A stretch of 31,694 nucleotides of DNA from RUG563 sp045589355. Lineage in GTDB: Bacteria > Bacillota > Clostridia > Christensenellales > Aristaeellaceae. Below the pieces are notes generated by a model. That model made no database searches. It was not told the DNA's origin and saw only the letters and a program-made list of their open reading frames with translations. This document shows positions 7,313 to 14,736 of the stretch, piece by piece (positions within the stretch are counted from its first letter, which is position 1; each line of letters begins with the position of its first letter). The stretch spans positions 1-31,694 of the forward strand of contig JAZNOW010000007.1 in NCBI GenBank assembly GCA_045589355.1. Reading direction: 5' to 3'. Made by a program: the position numbers and the translations under genes.

Positions 7313-8806
7313 TTATTTTGCCGTGAAAAGGACGTACAGCCAGCCGCTGGCGGCTTTGTGCACATAGCGCCCGCCAATGTTGATTTCCGCCATCAGCGCA
7401 TCCACCGCATCCTCTTCCCGCATGCCCTGCATGGCCACCTTCAGGTTCACCGTGCCCTGGCCGGGTGCATAGCGGTTGATGTAGAAGGCCGCTTCTTCCA
7501 CGGTGTCAAACGCCGTGCCCCGGATGCGGTAGTAGGAATAGGTTTCGCCGTCCCGGGCCGGGGCGAACATGGCCGCGCTTTCGTTCCATATGTAGCAATC
7601 CGCGGTTTGCTGCCGGCCCATGTTCAGGTAGGCATACAGGGGCATGGCGGCGCTTTGGTCGGTGTCGTTCCAGGTAACGTCGGTGCAATAGAAAGCACCG
7701 CCCAGCTTCACGCCGTTCCACATATGGCCTGTATCCCCCTGACGGTTCCGGGCATTGCCGTGCTGGTAGTGGCACTCCATTCCCGCCAGGTTGCACAGCA
7801 GGTACAGGGCATCGGCATAGCCGTCGCAGTCCGCCCGGCCCTCCATCAGCGCCCCGTAGGCGGTATCGTTTTGCTTCAGGCCGGTGGTATAGGTGGCCCG
7901 GCGGACGATCTCGTCGTGCACATACACCAGGTACTCAAATTCATTCCGGCTGTTGGCAACGGCGGCGTTGATGATATCGGCCGCCTCGTTGTACAGCTGC
8001 TTTTCTGCCTTGGTCAGCATGGAAAAATCCTGCATGCGGTACGCCGCCACAATGCGCTTGCCGGGGTAATAGGTGATATCCGAATAGCTGATCACCCGGG
8101 TAGCGCGGCTGTAGGTCATTTGCCGGTCCAGGATACCGCTGTTGCTTTCCACGCAGATGAGCCAGTCGTCGCCGCTTTCGATCACCTGCTGAAACAAATC
8201 TTCCGTCAGGCAAAAGCTGAAGGCCGGGGACAGGCTTTCCGTTTGCCGGTAGAGGGCGGTTTTCAGTTCTTCCTTTGTGGAAACCAGCTGGAACTGCTCC
8301 TTGTATTCGATCTCCTTGAACATCAGCACCCTCAGCGGCGCATCGTAATAGGAAAAAGTGCTGTCCATGCCCAGCTGCCCCTGCAGTTCATGCATCCGGG
8401 CAAAGGAATTGCGGCTGATGGATTTGTACAAGCTTTCCGACAGGCGCAGGTTCACCGTGCGTCCGCCTGCCCCCTGCAGGGCATGCAGTATATCCTGTTC
8501 CGTTTCGCAATGCACCAGATCCAGATAGGTCATGTTGTTCAGCGTGCACTGGGAGCGGGTATAGCTCCACCCGGCGTTGATGATGCCGGCCTGGGCCAGG
8601 GTATCCGTCATCCAGTCCCGATCCTGAATCTGGCTGTACATACCGGAGGAAAAGCCGAAGGTGATGGACTGCGGCCGGGAAGCAGCCTTCTTCTGCAGAT
8701 AATCAATCAGCTCCGTGCGGCTGGCAAACGTTTGCCCTGCCAGCGCATTGGTGAGCGTAGCCAGCAAAAAACCCAGCGCCATCAATCCCATCCACCTCTT
8801 TTTCAT
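7313..8806 (-). CDS. Secreted transglutaminase-like (papain-fold) protein
   Basis: A 497-residue protein. I chose the ATG at 8806 because it opens a textbook signal peptide (MKKRWMGLMA, Leu-rich core, NALAG) with GGGGTGG just upstream and a good promoter further up; the frame is open beyond but without a start signal. Residues about 25-285 are not recognised. Residues about 290-385 form a transglutaminase-like core: Cys327 in GRADCDGYADAL, His361 in TGHMWN and Asp376 in TDVTWND make the complete Cys-His-Asp triad. Bacterial secreted members act as proteases or cross-linking enzymes; which applies here is unknown. The C-terminal 100 residues are a small extra domain. It is followed by a strong terminator and stands alone as a transcript. 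Confidence 0.85.
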   Translation of the reverse strand: MKKRWMGLMALGFLLATLTNALAGQTFASRTELIDYLQKKAASRPQSITFGFSSGMYSQIQDRDWMTDTLAQAGIINAGWSYTRSQCTLNNMTYLDLVHCETEQDILHALQGAGGRTVNLRLSESLYKSISRNSFARMHELQGQLGMDSTFSYYDAPLRVLMFKEIEYKEQFQLVSTKEELKTALYRQTESLSPAFSFCLTEDLFQQVIESGDDWLICVESNSGILDRQMTYSRATRVISYSDITYYPGKRIVAAYRMQDFSMLTKAEKQLYNEAADIINAAVANSRNEFEYLVYVHDEIVRRATYTTGLKQNDTAYGALMEGRADCDGYADALYLLCNLAGMECHYQHGNARNRQGDTGHMWNGVKLGGAFYCTDVTWNDTDQSAAMPLYAYLNMGRQQTADCYIWNESAAMFAPARDGETYSYYRIRGTAFDTVEEAAFYINRYAPGQGTVNLKVAMQGMREEDAVDALMAEINIGGRYVHKAASGWLYVLFTAK

Positions 8807-8837
8807 TATGGCCACCCCGCTTGTTTTCGTTGCCTTC

Positions 8838-8866
8838 ATGCTATCACCGGCCGGCAAAAATGTCAA
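8838..8866 (-). promoter_or_regulatory. Sigma-A promoter of the transglutaminase-like gene
   Basis: On the minus strand, TTGACA (8861-8866), a 17-base spacer and TAGCAT (8838-8843) lie about 30 bases upstream of the start codon, immediately after the previous gene's terminator. Confidence 0.75.
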
Positions 8867-8868
8867 TG

Positions 8869-8896
8869 AAAAAAGACGGCCGCTTTCGCAGCCGTC
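8869..8896 (-). terminator. Rho-independent terminator of the SH3/cadherin-like gene
   Basis: On the minus strand, GACGGCTGC (8896-8888) pairs with GCGGCCGTC (8883-8875), one G-U, around a GAAA tetraloop. Six T (8874-8869) follow. Confidence 0.92.
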
Positions 8897-8909
8897 CTGT
8901 GCCATGCCA

Positions 8910-10205
8910 TCAATAATAAACCTGACTGTCCGCACCACAGGGGAACACGGCCACGATCTCGTCTTCAATGTACACGATGGTGTACAGGGTGCTGCCGTAT
9001 ACCCGGTAATAGTTCATAAATTCGCTGATGGTGTTCAGGCGAATGGGGTTCTGGGGGGTGCCGTAATAGAACATGCAGTTGGGGGACACCACGTAGTCAT
9101 AGGTGTCGGAGGTTTTGTTTTCAAAGGTGGAGCGGCTGCCGGTGGTATAGTCGCTGCTCAGGTAGGAAATGGTGCCCAGGTCCGCCACCAGGCGCCAATC
9201 GCTGCCCTTGGTGTAGAAATTGGTGATGTAGCCGGCGCTCACCCGGGTGCGCTTTTCGCTGGGACGGCGCTGGAGGTAGATGGTGTAGGTGGTGGTGGCA
9301 TTGCCGCTGCGGACGGTGATGGTCACCGCCTGGGGCTTATCGGTCATGTTGGTCACGGGCGACGTCTGGCCGCTGCGCAGCTGCTGGCCGTTGACGGTGA
9401 TGACGGCATTGGGGTCATAGGCGGTGGGGGTAAAGGTAACGCGGGAAACCCAGTCCGCCACGGTGAGCAGGTAGGTGGTCTGGTAGGGGCTGAAAGCAGA
9501 AGGCAGCATCACGCCGGTGTTGGGGCAGTTGTGCTTCAGGCTGCTCAGCAGGGCATTGCCGGTATAGCTGGGCGCCTGGGTATAGGTGGGGTAATAAGGC
9601 GCCTGGGTGGGCTTGGCCGTTACGACGGGGGAATAGGGGGCGGTGGTGACGGTGGGCACAGAGGCGCCTTTTTCATCCACCAGATGGTCTGCCCGGATGA
9701 ACCCGCGGATCTTCTGGGGCTGGCCCGTCAGTTCCACATAGGCCCACTGGCCGATGGTGCCAAGGGCGATCACCTGGGTGTTGCCCTTGACGGTGGTCAG
9801 CTTGGTGCACTTCACGATGGGGTCATCGGTCATGGGCACGTCCGTCTTGGTGTACATCACTTTGTTGTCAAACACCAGGTTGTAGTTGATGGAGCCGGTC
9901 AGGCCTTCCATGTTGTTCAGGCAATCCTTGGAGATGTAGCCAATGCGGTAGTCCCCATTGCTCAGGCCGTAGCCCATCATCACCCAATTGCCGGTCACGC
10001 CGTAAATGCGGGCCTTGCCGCCGCGGCCGTAGAGGGCCTTGCCGCTATTGGCACGGTAATAATCCTCGCCGGGGCCGGAATAGACGGGGTAATTCTTGGC
10101 AAACTTGGCGGAAGCGTAGTTTTCCAGGTTCTGCAGGGCCATGGCAGGCAGGGCCAGGCCCATCATCAGCACCAGAATAAGCAGCAATGCGGTCAGTTTC
10201 TTCAT
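8910..10205 (-). CDS. Secreted protein with SH3-like domains and a cadherin-like beta-sandwich domain
   Basis: A 431-residue protein. The ATG at 10205 is chosen because it begins the signal peptide (MKKLTALLLILVLMMGLALP, ending AMA at about residue 23) and has AAAGGGAG 7 bases upstream. Residues about 30-100 look like a bacterial SH3 domain (YPVYSGPGEDYYRANSGKA, GNWVMMGY, YRIGYISKD), and a second SH3-like unit spans about 105-185 (GQWAYVELTGQPQKIRGFI). A Pro/Thr/Tyr-rich linker follows. Residues about 225-315 match the cadherin-like beta-sandwich family: LPSAFSPYQTTYLLTV, then AVITVNGQ and TITVRSGNATTTYTIYLQR. The C-terminal 110 residues are not recognised. The whole suggests a cell-envelope binding protein, without visible catalytic residues. 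No clear promoter was found in the 78-base gap after prfA, so it may partly be read from the prfA transcript. Confidence 0.8.
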   Translation of the reverse strand: MKKLTALLLILVLMMGLALPAMALQNLENYASAKFAKNYPVYSGPGEDYYRANSGKALYGRGGKARIYGVTGNWVMMGYGLSNGDYRIGYISKDCLNNMEGLTGSINYNLVFDNKVMYTKTDVPMTDDPIVKCTKLTTVKGNTQVIALGTIGQWAYVELTGQPQKIRGFIRADHLVDEKGASVPTVTTAPYSPVVTAKPTQAPYYPTYTQAPSYTGNALLSSLKHNCPNTGVMLPSAFSPYQTTYLLTVADWVSRVTFTPTAYDPNAVITVNGQQLRSGQTSPVTNMTDKPQAVTITVRSGNATTTYTIYLQRRPSEKRTRVSAGYITNFYTKGSDWRLVADLGTISYLSSDYTTGSRSTFENKTSDTYDYVVSPNCMFYYGTPQNPIRLNTISEFMNYYRVYGSTLYTIVYIEDEIVAVFPCGADSQVYY

Positions 10206-10283
10206 GGTTCTCTCTCCCTTTCGGTTTCTACTTATTTGACGAAGTACGCTGGCATTTTGTTGCACCATTTGGAAATATTTTTC

Positions 10284-11348
10284 TTAAATGCTCATTTTCT
10301 CCAGCTTTTCCTGCTGTTCCATCATGGACAGGGCGTCAATGATCTCGTCCAGTTCCCCGTCCATCACGCTTTCGATCTTGTACAGGGTCAGGTTGGCCCG
10401 ATGGTCCGTCACCCGTCCCTGGGGGAAATTGTAGGTGCGGATGCGCTCGTTGCGCTCCCCGGTACCCACCTGACTTTTGCGGTTTTCGGCATAGGCGGCA
10501 TCCTGCTGGGAGCGGTACAGTTCATACAGCCGGCTGCGCAGCACCTTCATGGCTTTTTCCTTATTCTTCAGCTGGCTTTTTTCGTCCTGGCAGGTCACCA
10601 CCAGCCCGCTGGGCATGTGGGTGATGCGCACGGCGGAGTCCGTCCGGTTGATATACTGGCCGCCATGGCCGGAGGCCCGGTAGGTATCGATGCGGATATC
10701 CTCCTGCCGGATCTCCACTTCCACGTCCTCCGCTTCCGGCAGCACGGCCACAGTGGCGGTGGACGTGTGGATGCGGCCGCCCGCTTCCGTCACCGGCACC
10801 CGCTGGATGCGGTGCACCCCGCTTTCAAACTTCATCCGGCTGAAGGCGCCGCCGCCGTTCAGGGTAAACACCGCTTCCTTCACGCCCCCCAGCTCCGTTT
10901 CCGAAATATCCACCGCCTCAAAGCGGTAGCCCTTCCGTTCGGCATAGCGCTGGTACATCCGCACAAGCAGGGCGGCAAACAGGGCCGCTTCCTCCCCGCC
11001 GGCGCCGGGACGCACTTCCATCACCACGCTGCGGTCGTCGTTGGGGTCATGGGGGATCAGGAACAATTTCAGCTTTTCCCTTTCTTCCGCCTGCCTTGGC
11101 AAAAGGGCTTTCAATTCCCCTTCCGCCATTTCCTTCAGGTCCGGGTCGGTAAGCATTTCCTTTGCCTGCTCCATTTCCGAAAGCAGGCCCTTGTATTTCC
11201 GCCAGGCCAGCATGGCCGGCTCCATCCGGGCAATTTCCCTGAGGATGTTCTGCCATCTGGCCACGTCCCGGATCACTTCGGGCTGGGCGGATGCTTCCTG
11301 CAATTCTTCGTACATGCCCTCCATGGCTTCAAACCGGGCTTCGATCAA
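10284..11348 (-). CDS. prfA: Peptide chain release factor 1
   Basis: A 354-residue class I release factor, full length. It is RF1 rather than RF2 because the codon-recognition tripeptide is PVT (QRVPVTEAGGRIHT), which reads UAA and UAG. The catalytic GGQ sits in SGHGGQYINRTDSAVRITH; the residues flanking GGQ are His and Tyr where Ala/Ser and His are common. The start is TTG at 11348: it keeps the family N-terminus (MIEARFEAMEGMYEEL), has GGGAGGG about 8 bases upstream, and overlaps the prmC stop as TTGA. An ATG at 11355 is out of frame. Its neighbour prmC encodes the enzyme that methylates the GGQ glutamine, so this is the standard coupled pair. Confidence 0.96.
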   Translation of the reverse strand: MIEARFEAMEGMYEELQEASAQPEVIRDVARWQNILREIARMEPAMLAWRKYKGLLSEMEQAKEMLTDPDLKEMAEGELKALLPRQAEEREKLKLFLIPHDPNDDRSVVMEVRPGAGGEEAALFAALLVRMYQRYAERKGYRFEAVDISETELGGVKEAVFTLNGGGAFSRMKFESGVHRIQRVPVTEAGGRIHTSTATVAVLPEAEDVEVEIRQEDIRIDTYRASGHGGQYINRTDSAVRITHMPSGLVVTCQDEKSQLKNKEKAMKVLRSRLYELYRSQQDAAYAENRKSQVGTGERNERIRTYNFPQGRVTDHRANLTLYKIESVMDGELDEIIDALSMMEQQEKLEKMSI

Positions 11349-12193
11349 CGCGCATCCCTCCCTTTCAGACGGGCGCTCAGGCCCCGGTCATGGCCATCCA
11401 TATCCCGGATGACAACGATGTTTTCAAAATCTTCCTGCAAAAGGGCGCTCACATCCGCCGCCTGGTCATCGCCGAATTCCAATACCAGCACGCCCCCCTC
11501 GTTCAGGTGCAAAGGGGCTTCCCGGGCAATGCGGCGGTAAAAGGCAAGCCCGTCCGCCCCGGCAAACAGGGCCATTTCCGGCTCCTTTTCCACTTCCTTT
11601 TGCAGTGTGCCCCGCAACCCTTCCGGAATGTAGGGCGGGTTGGACACGATCAGGTGAAATTTTTCCCCCTGCACAGAGGCAAACAGGTCCCCCTGCAAAA
11701 TGCGCACGTCCGCCGAAAGCCGCTTTGCGTTTTCTTCGGCCAGGGAAAGGGCCGCTTCGCTCAGGTCACTCAGCGTCACCTGGCACATGGGCCGCATTTT
11801 TTTGATGGCAATGCCCAGCGCCCCGGTGCCGGTGCACAGGTCCAGCACCTGCATCTGCCCCCGGATATGCCGCAGCGCTTCTTCGCAAACGGCCTCGGTA
11901 TCGTTCCGGGGGATCAGGGCACGGCTGTCGGTGCGGAAGGAAAAGCCCATAAAACTTTGCTCCTGCAAAATGTACTGCAAAGGCTCCCTGGCCCCGCGCC
12001 GTTTGATAAAGGCACAGAAGGCCGCATATTCTTCCTCCGTCAGCACCCTTTGCTTATCCAGCAATAAAGGAAGCCGGGGTACCTTCAGCACCCCGGCCAG
12101 CAGATATTCCGCATCCAGGCGTGCATCGGGCACCTGATGAAGGAGGAGCCTCTCCTCCCCCATGTTCAGCGCCTGAAATACGGTGATGTTCAC
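11345..12193 (-). CDS. prmC: Release factor glutamine N5-methyltransferase
   Basis: A 282-residue SAM-dependent methyltransferase that modifies the GGQ glutamine of release factors. The N-terminal helical domain is followed by the SAM-binding motif LDLCTGTGALGIAI and the diagnostic NPPY motif (VSNPPYIPEGL), which binds the target glutamine. The start is a GTG at 12193 that overlaps the stop of the DUF1385 gene as GTGA. It gives the family N-terminus MNITVFQALNMGEERLL, with AAGAGGAAG upstream. The frame is open further 5' only through the overlap with the previous gene. Both junctions of this gene overlap by 4 bases, indicating translational coupling in a DUF1385-prmC-prfA operon. Confidence 0.94.
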   Translation of the reverse strand: MNITVFQALNMGEERLLLHQVPDARLDAEYLLAGVLKVPRLPLLLDKQRVLTEEEYAAFCAFIKRRGAREPLQYILQEQSFMGFSFRTDSRALIPRNDTEAVCEEALRHIRGQMQVLDLCTGTGALGIAIKKMRPMCQVTLSDLSEAALSLAEENAKRLSADVRILQGDLFASVQGEKFHLIVSNPPYIPEGLRGTLQKEVEKEPEMALFAGADGLAFYRRIAREAPLHLNEGGVLVLEFGDDQAADVSALLQEDFENIVVIRDMDGHDRGLSARLKGRDAR

Positions 12194-13272
12194 GCCTGTT
12201 CTTCCTCTTCTTTTGTTTCTTCTTCGGTTTCCTTGCCGTAGATCAGCCGGTCGATATCCTTTTGATGCAATACCACCCAGCCTTCTTCCGTCTTTTCCCC
12301 TTCCGGCAAGCCGTGAAGGGCAGCGTTCATGGAAATGATGGCCACTTCGCACATTGCATCCGTGGGCTGTTTGGTGGTCAGCCGCTGCATCTGCATGCCG
12401 GGCCAGCGCAGAATATCCACCCACTTGCCTTCCTTGTGGGCCAGCAGCTTCAGCATTTCATAGCCGATGCCGGTGATGCAGGGCAGCAGCACAATGCGGG
12501 AAAGAATGCGCAGGAAATAATTGCTGCCCAGGTCAAAGCCGGTGACGGCCTTCACCAGCACGTCAATGACGGAGAAAAACAGAATGCTCATCACAAACGT
12601 CAGCACCAGGAAAGAGGTGCCGCAGCGGGGATGGAGGGTGGTGAACTTCTGTGCGTTTTCGGGAATCAGGGGCAGGTTATGCTCGTTGCAATACACGGTT
12701 TTGTGTTCGCTGCCGTGATACTGGAAGGTTTTGCGCATTTCGGGAATGCGGCCGCACAGGCCGATGTAAGTGATCAGAATACCGATGCGCACAATGCCGC
12801 TCACCAGGTTCTTCAGCACCAGCATCCAGCCGCTGGCGTCCTTGGGAAAGAAAAATACGGCCAGGTTGGGCAGCAGCACAAACAGGCCCAGGCTCAGGCA
12901 CACGGCCAGCACAGCCGCCACGCCCATCACCACTTTATCCACGTTCTTGCCCAGCTTTTCCGCCAGCCATTTTTCAAACTTGCTGGGCTCTTCCACCTGC
13001 TCTTCCCCCACCATGGAGGCACTTTCCGTCAGGGTGTTCATGCCCACTTTCAGCATATCCACCATGTTCACCGTGCCGCGGATGAAGGGCAGGCCCATCC
13101 ACTTATGCTTCTTGGAGGGGGCCACATAATCGTCCCGCTTCACCACAATATCGCCATCGGGCCGGCGCACCGCCACCGCAATGGCGTCCGGTGCCTTCAT
13201 CATCACACCATCCAGCACAGCCTGGCCGCCGATATCCACCCGGGGGCAGGCATTCTTTTCATTCTTGGCCAT
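12190..13272 (-). CDS. DUF1385 (YqhQ-like) membrane protein
   Basis: A 360-residue member of the DUF1385 family, regularly found next to rpmE, prmC and prfA in Clostridia. Start at 13272 (MAKNEKNACP) with AAAGGAAA upstream. The N-terminal part contains VDIGGQAVLDGVMMKAP and MGLPFIRGTVNMVDMLKVGM. Several membrane segments follow (about 114-142, 150-173, 220-241 and around 265-285). Conserved polar motifs are YHGSEHKTVYCNE (185-197) and LHPRCGTSF (213-221), whose His, Glu and Cys residues suggest a metal site. The C-terminus is acidic (EETKEEEEQA). The family's reaction is not established; B. subtilis YqhQ is the best-known member. Confidence 0.9.
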   Translation of the reverse strand: MAKNEKNACPRVDIGGQAVLDGVMMKAPDAIAVAVRRPDGDIVVKRDDYVAPSKKHKWMGLPFIRGTVNMVDMLKVGMNTLTESASMVGEEQVEEPSKFEKWLAEKLGKNVDKVVMGVAAVLAVCLSLGLFVLLPNLAVFFFPKDASGWMLVLKNLVSGIVRIGILITYIGLCGRIPEMRKTFQYHGSEHKTVYCNEHNLPLIPENAQKFTTLHPRCGTSFLVLTFVMSILFFSVIDVLVKAVTGFDLGSNYFLRILSRIVLLPCITGIGYEMLKLLAHKEGKWVDILRWPGMQMQRLTTKQPTDAMCEVAIISMNAALHGLPEGEKTEEGWVVLHQKDIDRLIYGKETEEETKEEEEQA

Positions 13273-13344
13273 AAATAAATTTCCTTTCTTCTGCACCTTC
13301 GTGCCGTAACCGTTTTCCTGCAAGGCATAAACAACGCCTGTAAC

Positions 13345-13372
13345 ATGATATTATTCTATATACCCCTGCCAA
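13345..13372 (-). promoter_or_regulatory. Possible promoter of the DUF1385-prmC-prfA operon
   Basis: On the minus strand, TTGGCA (13367-13372), a 16-base spacer and TATCAT (13345-13350) lie between the rpmE terminator and the DUF1385 start. The match is moderate and the spacer short. Confidence 0.45.
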
Positions 13373-13410
13373 ATCCCTGCTGAAACAGGCAGATTTCGTT
13401 TGTTACAAAA

Positions 13411-13448
13411 ATCAAAAAGCAGCAAAGCCTTTGAGCCATGCTGCTTTT
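13411..13448 (-). terminator. Rho-independent terminator of rpmE
   Basis: A perfect 10-bp stem AAAAGCAGCA / TGCTGCTTTT (13448-13439 with 13424-13415 on the minus strand) has a 14-base loop and is followed by T-rich sequence. It lies 8 bases after the rpmE stop. Confidence 0.82.
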
Positions 13449-13455
13449 ATGTGCT

Positions 13456-13653
13456 TCAGATGCCGAAACGCTTCTTGAAGCGGTCCACACGTCCGCCGCT
13501 GTCAACCAGCTTCTGCTTGCCGGTGTAGAAGGGGTGACACTTGGAGCAAATTTCAACCTTCAGTTCCTTCTTGGTGGAACCGGTTTCCCAAGTTTCGCCG
13601 CACACGCAGCGTACGATCGCCTTCTGATAATTCGGATGGATCTTTTCCTTCAT
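13456..13653 (-). CDS. rpmE: 50S ribosomal protein L31, zinc-binding form
   Basis: A 65-residue protein of normal L31 length. Landmarks are MKEKIHPNY at the start, Cys16 and Cys18 (RCVCGE), and CSKCHPFYTGKQK with Cys36 and Cys39. The four cysteines make this the zinc-binding (C+) form, which can act as a zinc store and is replaced by the C- paralogue in zinc limitation in some bacteria. AGAGGTG lies upstream of the ATG. It has its own strong promoter, a leader with a hairpin, and a terminator, and is therefore independent of the DUF1385 operon. Confidence 0.96.
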   Translation of the reverse strand: MKEKIHPNYQKAIVRCVCGETWETGSTKKELKVEICSKCHPFYTGKQKLVDSGGRVDRFKKRFGI

Positions 13654-13690
13654 GCCAATTTCACCTCTTTTTCCATTACGGATGGCAGAT

Positions 13691-13710
13691 TCATGGGTGG
13701 CTGCCCATGA
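13691..13710 (-). promoter_or_regulatory. Hairpin in the rpmE 5' leader, possible L31 autoregulatory leader
   Basis: TCATGGG (13691-13697) and CCCATGA (13704-13710) form a perfect 7-bp stem with a 6-base loop, about 40 bases upstream of the rpmE start and close to the predicted transcript start. Ribosomal-protein leaders for L31 have been proposed in Firmicutes; whether this is one needs a covariance model. Confidence 0.4.
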
Positions 13711-13722
13711 GCCGCAGGGATG

Positions 13723-13751
13723 ATTATATCACTTATTTTGGTTCATTGCAA
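13723..13751 (-). promoter_or_regulatory. Strong sigma-A promoter of rpmE
   Basis: On the minus strand, TTGCAA (13746-13751), a 17-base spacer and a perfect TATAAT (13723-13728) lie about 70 bases upstream of the start codon. Confidence 0.82.
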
Positions 13752-13805
13752 GGCTTTTTGGAAATTTCAGCGGGCAAAACCTGTGTTTTTTACAAATTTT
13801 CCTGC

Positions 13806-14723
13806 TTATTTCAGGTTGTCCAGATCAAAGGGCGTGGTCTGGTAAACGAAATAGTTCAGCCAGTTGCAGTAAAGCAGGTTGGCTCCGCTGCGCCAGGACA
13901 CCCGGGGCGCCTGAGCGGGATCGTCGTCCGGGTAGTAGTTTTTTGGTACTTCGATGGGCTTGCCCTGGGCCACGTCCCGGCGGTATTCCTTGTCCAGCGT
14001 CATGGAGTCATATTCCGAATGGCCGGTGATGAAGATCTGCCGGCCGTTCTTGGTGGCAATGGCATACACCCCCGCCTCTTCGGAGGAAGCCAGGATCTTC
14101 AGCTCCGCCACCTTCTCAATGTCCTCCCGCAGCACCGTGGTGTGCCGGCTGTGGGGCACCATGAACACGTCGTCAAACCCCCGGAAAAGGATGGATTTTT
14201 CGTAATCCCTGCGATGGGGAAACACGCCGAACATTTTCTTTTCCAGCGGCTTTTTGGGCACGCCGAAATGGTAATACAGCCCGGCCTGGGCACCCCAGCA
14301 GATGTGGAACGTGGAGTGCACATGGGTTTTGCTCCACTCCATGATCTCGCACAGTTCTTCCCAGTAATCCACTTCTTCAAAGTCCATCTGCTCCACCGGC
14401 GCCCCGGTGATCACCAGGCCGTCGAAGTTTTTCTCCTTCACCTGGTCAAAGGTGGTGTAGAAGGCCAGCATGTGTTCTTCCGAAGTGTTCTTGCTCTGGT
14501 GGGAGGCCGTCTTTACCAGCGTCAGTTCCACCTGCAAAGGGGTGTTCCCCAGCAGACGGGACAGCTGGGTTTCGGTATCGATTTTTGTGGGCATCAGGTT
14601 CAGCAGCATGATCTGCAAGGGGCGGATATCCTGGCTGTCTGCCCGCAGCTCCGTCATCACAAAAATGTTTTCGTCCAGCAATGTGGCCGCTGCCGGCAAG
14701 CCATTGGGAATTTTGATGGGCAT
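13806..14723 (-). CDS. metA: Homoserine O-acetyltransferase (MetA family)
   Basis: A 305-residue MetA-family enzyme that acylates homoserine in methionine synthesis. The catalytic Cys142 lies in HICWGAQAGLYY, and His235 and Glu237 in FITGHSEYDS. Residue 111 in the ITGAPVE block is Glu. In characterised MetA enzymes Glu at this place goes with acetyl-CoA and Gly with succinyl-CoA, so O-acetylhomoserine is the predicted product, matching the downstream enzyme metY. The start has AAGGAG about 8 bases upstream. It lies 13 bases after the metY stop and is controlled by the same T-box. No terminator was recognised after it, so some read-through towards the rpmE promoter is possible. Confidence 0.94.
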   Translation of the reverse strand: MPIKIPNGLPAAATLLDENIFVMTELRADSQDIRPLQIMLLNLMPTKIDTETQLSRLLGNTPLQVELTLVKTASHQSKNTSEEHMLAFYTTFDQVKEKNFDGLVITGAPVEQMDFEEVDYWEELCEIMEWSKTHVHSTFHICWGAQAGLYYHFGVPKKPLEKKMFGVFPHRRDYEKSILFRGFDDVFMVPHSRHTTVLREDIEKVAELKILASSEEAGVYAIATKNGRQIFITGHSEYDSMTLDKEYRRDVAQGKPIEVPKNYYPDDDPAQAPRVSWRSGANLLYCNWLNYFVYQTTPFDLDNLK

Positions 14724-14736
14724 TTTGCTTTTCTCC

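Noticed and set aside
8715..11540. A 941-codon plus-strand frame across the SH3/cadherin-like gene and prfA
   Set aside because: It crosses a terminator, a promoter and two real minus-strand genes with recognisable domains, so it is an antisense by-product.
13740..13805. Terminator after metA
   Set aside because: The possible GGAAAATTT / AAATTTCC pairing is imperfect and is followed by A rather than T on the minus strand.
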